Source: an uncultured Clostridia bacterium (GTDB taxonomy: Bacteria; Bacillota; Clostridia; Christensenellales; DUVY01). From it: a stretch of DNA of 5,307 nucleotides. The stretch covers positions 1-5,307 of the forward strand of contig CALAYY010000102.1 in assembly GCA_937895465.1 (NCBI GenBank), read 5' to 3'. Within the stretch, counting starts at the first letter, position 1. Every line of letters begins with the position of its first letter. Under the pieces are notes generated by a model. It saw only the letters and a program-made list of their open reading frames with translations. It made no database searches and had not been told where the DNA came from. The position numbers were made by a program, and so were the translations under genes. Positions 1-5,307 of the stretch are shown piece by piece.

Positions 1-2
1 AA

Positions 3-101
3 AACGATTATAATATGGCTAATACTGCCGCCGCCGCAGTAATTAAAAATTGTGAGATGATTTTAAACAACTTCCTGCCTGCCTTAGAAAATATTTTATG
101 A
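3..101 (+). CDS. Possible 3' end of a convergent gene (uncertain)
   Basis: Of the three plus-strand frames, only this one stays open to the left edge. It gives 32 codons ending in TGA at 99-101, which overlaps the end of msrA by 6 bases. The reading begins NDYNMANTAAAAVIKN and ends ALENIL, which could be a helical C-terminus. I recognise no family. The internal ATG at 15 has no Shine-Dalgarno before it, so if real this is the tail of a longer gene lying to the left. An open stretch of this length can easily occur by chance in one of six frames. Confidence 0.18.
   Translation, partial: NDYNMANTAAAAVIKNCEMILNNFLPALENIL
8..70 (-). CDS. Possible 20-codon hydrophobic peptide after msrA (uncertain)
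   Basis: A TTG at 70-68 is preceded by AAGGCAGGCAGGAAG, which offers an AGG 7 bases upstream. It opens a 20-residue reading with an early Lys followed by a hydrophobic run (FLITAAAAVLAIL), ending in TAA at 10-8. It looks like a single membrane segment or a signal-peptide start. It excludes the plus-strand reading of the same bases. The short length, the weak start codon and the lack of a family make it doubtful. Confidence 0.12.
   Translation of the reverse strand: MFKIISQFLITAAAAVLAIL
20..45 (-). other. GC-rich hairpin downstream of msrA, weak terminator candidate
   Basis: TACTGC (23-28) pairs with GCAGTA (36-41) around a 7-base loop of GCC-type triplets. The pairing can extend by TAA (20-22) with TTA (43-45) if the A at 42 is bulged. 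It is the only GC-rich inverted repeat after msrA. On the transcribed strand it is not followed directly by a T-run: the next bases are GCCATATTATAATCG, with TTTT only at the window edge. It is therefore not a convincing intrinsic terminator. The GCC/GCG triplets could equally be alanine codons. Confidence 0.3.
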
Positions 102-590
102 GTTGATTTTATCCAACAAGCTCATATCTACATGGCAGTAACCGCTAGGGTTTTTCTTGAGATATTGCTGATGATATTCTTCAGCTTTACAAAAATTAGC
201 TAATGCCTGCACCTCTGTCACTATTGCCTTAGAATATTTTTTTTGCTCACGGCTAATTTTGTCTTTTATAATATCAACATCAGTTTCATCTGTATAATAA
301 ATTCCTGTTCTGTACTGACTGCCTATATCGTTGCCCTGCCTATTTTTTAGCGTAGGGTCAATTATCAAAAAATAATAATCAAGCAGCTTGTCAAGTTTGA
401 TTTTGTCACTGTCATACTTTATATATACCGTTTCGCTGTGTCCTGTGTTTTTTATGTCTTGATAGGTAGTCTTTTGGCTCTTGCCGTTGGCATATCCAGC
501 GCATGTAAAGGTAACGCCCGCAATGTTAGCAAAAAACTCCTCCACTCCCCAGAAACATCCGCCTGCTAAATATATCTCTTTTTGATTCAT
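96..590 (-). CDS. msrA: MsrA, peptide-methionine (S)-S-oxide reductase
   Basis: MsrA reduces the S-epimer of methionine sulfoxide, free or in proteins, and is recycled by thioredoxin. The 164-aa product has the GCFWG active-site box at 11-15 with catalytic Cys12. Aligned by eye to E. coli MsrA, Tyr43, Glu53 (in TGHSE), Asp88 and Tyr93 (in GNDIGSQY) correspond to Tyr82, Glu94, Asp129 and Tyr134. Cys152 in GYCH corresponds to the recycling Cys198. The second E. coli recycling cysteine (Cys206) is absent, as the protein ends 12 residues later. The IDPT segment at 77-80 and NPSGYCHVD at 147-155 resemble the MsrA domain of MsrA-MsrB fusions such as PilB more than E. coli MsrA, yet no MsrB domain follows. 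The ATG is 3 bases past the uvrA stop and has a good Shine-Dalgarno. Expression probably depends on the uvrBA transcript. The protein is complete and has no signal peptide, so it should be cytoplasmic. Confidence 0.97.
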   Translation of the reverse strand: MNQKEIYLAGGCFWGVEEFFANIAGVTFTCAGYANGKSQKTTYQDIKNTGHSETVYIKYDSDKIKLDKLLDYYFLIIDPTLKNRQGNDIGSQYRTGIYYTDETDVDIIKDKISREQKKYSKAIVTEVQALANFCKAEEYHQQYLKKNPSGYCHVDMSLLDKINS

Positions 591-593
591 CTT

Positions 594-3431
594 TTAATTC
601 CTTTGCTTCAAGACCTGTTTCAAAAAATGCCCTGTATAGCTTTTTTCAACCAAAGCAATTTCTTCAGGCGTGCCTTTGGCTACTATCTGTCCGCCGTCAT
701 TTCCGCCTTCTGGTCCAAGGTCAATTATATAATCACATACCTTAATGACATCTAGGTTATGCTCTATGACAATAATTGTGTTGCCTCCAGCAACTAGCCT
801 TTGCAACACCAAAATAAGCTTGTCAACATCCGCCATGTGAAGTCCTGTTGTCGGCTCATCCAAGATATACACAGTCTTGCCTGTGCTTCGCTTAGAAAGT
901 TCAGTCGCAAGTTTTACTCTTTGGGCTTCTCCGCCCGAAAGTGTGGTAGCAGGCTGACCCAATCTTACATATCCAAGCCCTACTTCATATAAGGTTTTGA
1001 TTTTGTTATTAATAGACTGCAAATTTTCAAAAAATCCAACCGCTTGTTCAACCGTCATATCCAAAACATCCGCAATATTCTTGCCCTTGTACTTCACCTG
1101 CAAGGTTTCACGGTTGTATCTTTGACCCTTGCATACCTCACAAGGCACATACACATCAGGCAAAAAGTGCATTTCTATCTTTCTGATGCCGTCGCCCTGA
1201 CACGCCTCACATCTTCCACCCTTGACATTAAAGCTAAACCGCCCTGACTTATAACCTCGCTCTTGAGCGTCAGGCGTAGCCGCAAACAAATCCCTTATCA
1301 TAGTAAAAGCGCCTGTATAAGTAGCAGGGTTGCTTCTGGGGGTACGTCCTATAGGGCTTTGGTCTATTGCAATTACTTTGTCAAGATATTCTAATCCGGT
1401 TATATCGTCAAAATTGGCAAGAACCTTTTTGCTCCTGTTGAGTGTGTTGGCAAGAACAGGATAAAGAGTGTAGTTAATAAGCGAACTTTTACCGCTGCCT
1501 GACACACCTGTAATTGCAGTCATTACCCCCAAAGGTATAGACACTTCTATGTTTTTTAGGTTGTTTTCTCTAGCTCCCTTTACAGTCAAAAACCTATCAC
1601 CTATAGGTCTTCTTTGAGCTGGGACATCTATGCTCTTTTTGCCGCTTAGGTACATACCTGTAATTGACTGCGGAGTGTTAATAATATCCTGTAAACTTCC
1701 TTTAGCAACAAGCTTGCCGCCATGCTCGCCTGCGCCCGGACCGATGTCCACAATATAATCGGCTTCTCTTATAGTTTCTTCATCATGTTCTACCACTATC
1801 AAAGAATTACCCAAATCCCGCAAGCTTTTTAATGTGGCAAGCAGTTTGCCGTTGTCACGCTGATGCAGTCCAATACTTGGCTCATCCAAAATATATAAAA
1901 CACCCATAAGCCCGCTTCCTATCTGGGTAGCAAGCCTAATTCTTTGGGCTTCTCCGCCCGAAAGTGTTCCCGAACTTCTCGAAAGTGTCAGATAGTTAAG
2001 TCCGACATTGATCAAAAACCTAAGCCTTGCTTTTATTTCGATTATAATCTGCTCAGATATAATTTTGTCTCCGCCTGTAAGGTTCAAATTCTCAAAAAAT
2101 TCATAACTTTTATCAACAGGCTGTTGACAAAGTTCAAAGATATTAAGCTCACCTACTGTTACGCTCAAAGCCTCTTTTTTGAGCCTTTTGCCGTGACAGG
2201 TAGCACACGGCTTGGTTCTCATATATTTTTCTATTTCAAACTTGATATATTCTGACGAGGTTTCACGGTATCTTCTTTCAAGGTTATTGACTATGCCTTC
2301 AAAGGCAGATTCATACTTGCCGTTAAATGACCCCGAAGAATAATTGAGTTCTAGCTTCTCGTCTTTTGTTCCGTATAACAAAATATCCACAACATCGTCA
2401 GGAAGCTCTTCAAAAGGTGTATCAAGACTGAAATTATATTTTTTGGATAACCCCTTAAAATACATCTGCATATGGTTGTTAGTGTCAAGATTCCAGCCGT
2501 TAACTGATAATGCGCCTTGATTGACAGATAGCTTTGGGTCTTTTATAAGCATATCAGGGTCAAGCTCACTCTTAAAACCCAAACCCGTACAATCAGGACA
2601 CGCACCCCACGGACTGTTAAAGCTAAACAATCTAGGCTCAATTTCTTCTATATTAATACCGCAATCCACACATGCATAAGTATCCGAAAAAAGCGTTTCT
2701 GTACCTTCATTGTCAATAACTACAAGCCCTTCAGAAAGCTTGAGTGCGTTTTCCACACTTTCTGTCAGCCTTTTTATTATATCGTCTTTGACAACAAGAC
2801 GGTCAACTACTACACTTATATTATGCCTGATGTTTTTATCAAGTTTGATTTCTTCATCCAAAGAATATATATTGCCGTCAACCTTAACTCTTACATAACC
2901 GCTGTGACGCAAAGAGTCAAACATCTTGACATATTCGCCCTTTTTGCCCCTTATTACAGGCGATTGAATCAAAATCCTTGCGCCCTCACCCATTGCCATA
3001 ATACGGTCAACTATCTGGTCAATAGTCTGGCGGCTTATGACCTTGCCGCAGTTAGGACAATGTACAACGCCTATTTTGGCATAAAGAAGTCTTAGATAAT
3101 CATAAATCTCGGTAACTGTGCCTACTGTTGAACGTGGGTTTTTGGATGTCGTCTTTTGGTCAATGCTGATAGCAGGAGAAAGACCTTCTATAGATTGAAC
3201 ATCAGGCTTACTCATTTGCCCCAAAAACTGCCTTGCATAAGAAGACAAGCTCTCCACATACCGCCTTTGCCCTTCTGCAAAAATGGTATCAAAAGCAAGC
3301 GTACTTTTGCCGCTTCCTGAGATACCTGTAAATACTACCATCTTATTTCTGGGAATTTCCACATCAATGTTTTTTAGGTTGTTTTCTTTTGCACCTTTTA
3401 TAATTATGCTGTCTTGTTTTTCCAAATTCAT
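594..3431 (-). CDS. uvrA: UvrA, excinuclease ABC subunit A (ABC-type DNA damage sensor)
   Basis: UvrA is the dimeric ATPase that finds bulky DNA lesions and delivers UvrB to them. At 945 aa it is full length. The first ATPase half has Walker A GISGSGKST at 36-44, signature LSGGEAQRIRLA at 490-501, Walker B ILDEPSIGLH at 514-523 and the switch His549. The second half has Walker A GVSGSGKSS at 642-650, signature LSGGEAQRVKLA at 831-842, Walker B ILDEPTTGLH at 856-865 and His891. Cysteine pairs for zinc are C254/C257 with C278/C281, C741/C744 with C764/C767 (the DNA-binding zinc finger), plus CPNC at 125-128 and CATC at 409-412. From family structures, the UvrB-binding domain should lie at about 130-245 and the insertion domain at about 287-400. 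The ATG start is supported by the standard N-terminus leading into GAKENNLKNI and by a Shine-Dalgarno 8 bases upstream. The ATG overlaps the uvrB stop (ATGA), so translational coupling is likely. No key residue is missing. Confidence 0.99.
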   Translation of the reverse strand: MNLEKQDSIIIKGAKENNLKNIDVEIPRNKMVVFTGISGSGKSTLAFDTIFAEGQRRYVESLSSYARQFLGQMSKPDVQSIEGLSPAISIDQKTTSKNPRSTVGTVTEIYDYLRLLYAKIGVVHCPNCGKVISRQTIDQIVDRIMAMGEGARILIQSPVIRGKKGEYVKMFDSLRHSGYVRVKVDGNIYSLDEEIKLDKNIRHNISVVVDRLVVKDDIIKRLTESVENALKLSEGLVVIDNEGTETLFSDTYACVDCGINIEEIEPRLFSFNSPWGACPDCTGLGFKSELDPDMLIKDPKLSVNQGALSVNGWNLDTNNHMQMYFKGLSKKYNFSLDTPFEELPDDVVDILLYGTKDEKLELNYSSGSFNGKYESAFEGIVNNLERRYRETSSEYIKFEIEKYMRTKPCATCHGKRLKKEALSVTVGELNIFELCQQPVDKSYEFFENLNLTGGDKIISEQIIIEIKARLRFLINVGLNYLTLSRSSGTLSGGEAQRIRLATQIGSGLMGVLYILDEPSIGLHQRDNGKLLATLKSLRDLGNSLIVVEHDEETIREADYIVDIGPGAGEHGGKLVAKGSLQDIINTPQSITGMYLSGKKSIDVPAQRRPIGDRFLTVKGARENNLKNIEVSIPLGVMTAITGVSGSGKSSLINYTLYPVLANTLNRSKKVLANFDDITGLEYLDKVIAIDQSPIGRTPRSNPATYTGAFTMIRDLFAATPDAQERGYKSGRFSFNVKGGRCEACQGDGIRKIEMHFLPDVYVPCEVCKGQRYNRETLQVKYKGKNIADVLDMTVEQAVGFFENLQSINNKIKTLYEVGLGYVRLGQPATTLSGGEAQRVKLATELSKRSTGKTVYILDEPTTGLHMADVDKLILVLQRLVAGGNTIIVIEHNLDVIKVCDYIIDLGPEGGNDGGQIVAKGTPEEIALVEKSYTGHFLKQVLKQRN
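599..604 (-). promoter_or_regulatory. Ribosome binding site of msrA, inside the uvrA 3' end
   Basis: AAAGGA on the minus strand is followed by 8 bases and then the msrA ATG at 590. It overlaps the last Gln-Arg-Asn codons of uvrA, and the uvrA TAA (596-594) falls in the spacer. This leaves no space for a separate promoter between the genes, unless one lies inside uvrA, so msrA is most simply a third gene of the same operon. Confidence 0.8.
918..944 (-). repeat. Copy 1 of a 27-base exact repeat within uvrA (second ABC signature)
   Basis: These 27 bases are identical to 1941-1967. They encode the LSGGEAQR signature of the second UvrA ATPase half, and the identity runs slightly past the motif on the 3' side. 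It reflects the internal duplication of ATPase modules known in UvrA. It is not a mobile or dispersed element. Confidence 0.85.
1941..1967 (-). repeat. Copy 2 of a 27-base exact repeat within uvrA (first ABC signature)
   Basis: This matches 918-944 base for base and encodes the LSGGEAQR signature of the first ATPase half. The synonymous codons are identical in both copies, although the flanking bases diverge at once on either side. Confidence 0.85.
3428..3431 (-). other. ATGA start-stop overlap joining uvrB and uvrA
   Basis: The minus strand reads ATGA: ATG (3431-3429) starts uvrA and TGA (3430-3428) ends uvrB. Such four-base overlaps are typical of co-transcribed, translationally coupled genes. 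Here it joins two subunits that act in direct sequence on the same lesion. Confidence 0.95.
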
Positions 3432-5307
3432 TTTTTCAGCCTTTTCCTTAATTTTGCAATCTCATCTCTTATCAGTATCGCCTGTTCAAAATCCAAACTC
3501 TTGCTAGCCAGATCCATCATTACCTTGAGCTTTTCAAGTTCTCTTGGGATATCTTCTGTTTTGATATTAGATGTAGTGTCTGCCTTTTTGGTTATTTCAA
3601 GCGTGTTGGTTATATCTTTTATAATCGTCTTAGGGACAATATTATGCTCTTGGTTATATTCCATCTGTTTTTTGCGGCGGCGTGCGGTCTCATCCATTGC
3701 CCGCTTCATCGAATCCGTTATCTTGTCCGCATAAAGTATTACTCTGCCTTCTACGTTTCTTGCGGCTCTGCCCACCGTCTGAATTATGGCACGGTCACTT
3801 CGCAAAAAGCCTTCTTTGTCGGCATCTAAGATAGCAACAAGCGCAACCTCAGGCATATCAAGCCCTTCTCTAAGAAGGTTAATTCCCACCAAAACATCAA
3901 ACTCACCCTTTCTAAGTGAGCTTATTATCTCAATACGTTCTAAGGTATCTATTTCACTATGTAGATACCTTGCCTTGATTCCAAAGTTAACCAAATAGTC
4001 AGTAAGATTTTCTGCCGTCTTTTTTGTAAGCGTGGTTACAAGCACCCTAAAGTTATTTGAAGTAGTTTTATTAATTTCGCTGATAAGGTCGTCAATTTGA
4101 CCTTTTATGGGTCGGACTTCTATCTCAGGGTCAATAAGTCCGGTAGGGCGTATCAACTGTTCGGCTACCTGATCGGCTATGCCCATTTCATAATCAGCAG
4201 GCGTTGCAGAAACAAACACAATCTGACCTATACGGTTATTAAACTCATTAAAGTTAAGCGGTCTGTTGTCATAAGCTGACGGCAGCCTAAAACCGTATTC
4301 TACAAGATTGGTTTTTCTTGCGACATCGCCGTGATACATTCCTCTTATTTGGGGAACAGACATGTGCGACTCGTCAATAAACAAAACAAAATCCTTGGGA
4401 AAATAATCCAAAAGCGTAAAGGGCGGCTCGCCTGCACTTCGTCCGTCAAAATATCTCGAATAGTTTTCTATTCCGTTGCAATAGCCCATTTCTCTAAGCA
4501 TTTCAATGTCATAATTAACCCTTTCTTTTATCCGCTGGGCTTCTATTAGTTTGCCATTTTGTTTGAATGTTTCCTCTTGAATTTCTTTGTCTCTATCTAT
4601 TCTTTTGATGGCGTCTTCAAGCTTTTGCTGTTCTACAGCATAGTGAGAAGCAGGAAAAATAGCCACGTGCTTAAGCTCTGACAAAACCTTGCCTGTAAGC
4701 CCCTCTATCTCAAAAATCTTGTCAATCTCAGGACCAAAAAACTCCACTCTTATAGCTGTTTCAGAAGCATTGGCAGGAAAAACATCAATTACATCGCCAC
4801 GCACTCTAAAATTTGTTCTGACAAACTCCATATCGTTTCGCTTATAATTGACATCTATTAATTTTCTTATCAGCTTGTCCCTCCCCATTTTGTCGCCAGG
4901 GCGCAAGGATATGGATAGATTATAATATTCTTCGGGTGCACCCAGACCGTATATACACGATACCGACGCCACTACAATAGTGTCTCGCCTTTCAAACAGC
5001 GAACAAGTAGCCGAGTGCCTTAGCTTGTCAATCTCATCATTGATTGACATATCTTTTTCTATATAGGTGTCCGTTGTAGGCAAATATGCCTCAGGCTGAT
5101 AATAATCATAATAGCTTACAAAAAACTCCACTCTGTTATGCGGAAAAAATTCTCGTAACTCATTGCAAAGCTGTGCCGCCAAAATTTTGTTATGAGCCAT
5201 TATAAGCGCAGGGCGGTTGAGCTTAGCGATTATATTAGCCATGGTAAAAGTTTTGCCGCTTCCCGTAACCCCCAACAGCACTTGACTTTTCAGTCCGTTT
5301 TCAAAAC
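3428..5307 (-). CDS. uvrB: UvrB, excinuclease ABC subunit B (5' end cut off by the window edge)
   Basis: UvrB is the cytoplasmic damage-verifying helicase-like subunit of nucleotide excision repair. UvrA loads it at lesions, and it recruits UvrC for incision. Residues here are counted from the Val codon GTG at 5281-5279. Walker A GVTGSGKT is at 4-11. The tyrosine-rich beta-hairpin that probes DNA (YYDYYQPEAY) is at 57-66. The DESH Walker B box is at 303-306 and helicase motif VI QTVGRAARN is at 501-509. A C-terminal UVR domain, which in the family contacts UvrC, lies at about 577-611. The GTG is not the true start: the frame stays open upstream to the edge and reads FENGLKSQ, matching the usual UvrB sequence just before Walker A. 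By comparison with B. subtilis UvrB, about 27 residues are missing and the full protein would be about 652 aa, normal for the family. There is no frameshift or lost motif. The stop overlaps the uvrA start. Confidence 0.98.
   Translation of the reverse strand, partial: FENGLKSQVLLGVTGSGKTFTMANIIAKLNRPALIMAHNKILAAQLCNELREFFPHNRVEFFVSYYDYYQPEAYLPTTDTYIEKDMSINDEIDKLRHSATCSLFERRDTIVVASVSCIYGLGAPEEYYNLSISLRPGDKMGRDKLIRKLIDVNYKRNDMEFVRTNFRVRGDVIDVFPANASETAIRVEFFGPEIDKIFEIEGLTGKVLSELKHVAIFPASHYAVEQQKLEDAIKRIDRDKEIQEETFKQNGKLIEAQRIKERVNYDIEMLREMGYCNGIENYSRYFDGRSAGEPPFTLLDYFPKDFVLFIDESHMSVPQIRGMYHGDVARKTNLVEYGFRLPSAYDNRPLNFNEFNNRIGQIVFVSATPADYEMGIADQVAEQLIRPTGLIDPEIEVRPIKGQIDDLISEINKTTSNNFRVLVTTLTKKTAENLTDYLVNFGIKARYLHSEIDTLERIEIISSLRKGEFDVLVGINLLREGLDMPEVALVAILDADKEGFLRSDRAIIQTVGRAARNVEGRVILYADKITDSMKRAMDETARRRKKQMEYNQEHNIVPKTIIKDITNTLEITKKADTTSNIKTEDIPRELEKLKVMMDLASKSLDFEQAILIRDEIAKLRKRLKK
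3440..3449 (-). promoter_or_regulatory. Ribosome binding site of uvrA, inside the uvrB 3' end
   Basis: On the minus strand this reads AAGGAAAAGG. The last AGG ends 8 bases before the uvrA ATG at 3431. The site lies within the final Leu-Arg-Lys-Arg codons of uvrB, so ribosomes finishing uvrB pass through it. Together with the ATGA overlap it fixes the uvrA start and suggests termination-reinitiation coupling, which is an inference. Confidence 0.7.

Noticed and set aside
20..45. Firm call of an intrinsic terminator after msrA
   Set aside because: The stem is short (6 bp, 9 with a bulge) and no T-run follows it directly on the minus strand, so it is kept only as a weak candidate.
594..3431. Possible divergence of UvrA towards a drug-resistance or UvrA2-type paralogue
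   Set aside because: The protein is full length, with both ATPase sites, all zinc cysteine pairs and the UvrB-interaction region length intact, and it is coupled to uvrB, which fits canonical UvrA.
801..4549. Several plus-strand open frames of 60-106 codons opposite uvrA and uvrB, and one across their junction
   Set aside because: They lie antisense to well-conserved uvrA and uvrB coding sequence, have no recognisable motifs, and are long only because of the codon pattern of the opposite strand.
5279..5281. GTG at 5281 as the start of uvrB
   Set aside because: The frame continues upstream to the window edge with typical UvrB residues (GLKSQ) before Walker A. A start here would remove the N-terminal segment that UvrB proteins normally carry.
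3428..5307. SOS (LexA) box or promoter for the uvrBA operon
   Set aside because: The uvrB upstream region lies outside the window. I saw no convincing LexA-type palindrome or promoter within the genes.
1..5307. CRISPR array, insertion sequence, tRNA, rRNA or riboswitch
   Set aside because: About 98% of the window is conserved coding sequence. The only repeats found are the paired motifs inside uvrA, and the 95 non-coding bases are too short and lack the needed structure.

Overview
This is an AT-rich bacterial window (roughly 40% G+C, estimated by eye) carrying one tightly packed, minus-strand gene cluster. In transcription order, from the right edge to the left, it reads uvrB (5' end beyond the window), uvrA, then msrA. 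The protein sequences, the A/T-ending codons and the Shine-Dalgarno-led starts look like a low-G+C Bacillota, most likely a Clostridia-type organism. That placement is inferred from family resemblance only; no search was run.

Layout: uvrB fills 3428-5307 and is missing about 27 N-terminal residues. Its TGA stop overlaps the uvrA ATG in an ATGA junction. uvrA fills 594-3431 and is intact. msrA starts only 3 bases after the uvrA stop, with its Shine-Dalgarno inside the last uvrA codons, and ends at 96. The remaining 95 bases on the left hold no convincing gene. They contain a GC-rich hairpin, a 20-codon TTG-start frame on the minus strand, and a plus-strand frame open to the window edge.

Function: UvrA and UvrB are the damage-recognition and damage-verification subunits of nucleotide excision repair. 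UvrA dimers load UvrB at a lesion, and UvrC (not in this window) then makes the two incisions. MsrA reduces methionine-S-sulfoxide and so repairs oxidised proteins. The junctions imply co-transcription and translational coupling of all three genes. DNA repair and protein repair may therefore be expressed together, with the controlling promoter to the right of the window.

I found no undescribed system here. The points most worth a second look are msrA sitting in the position after uvrBA, its resemblance to the MsrA half of MsrA-MsrB fusion proteins although no MsrB is visible, and the unresolved left-hand 95 bases.
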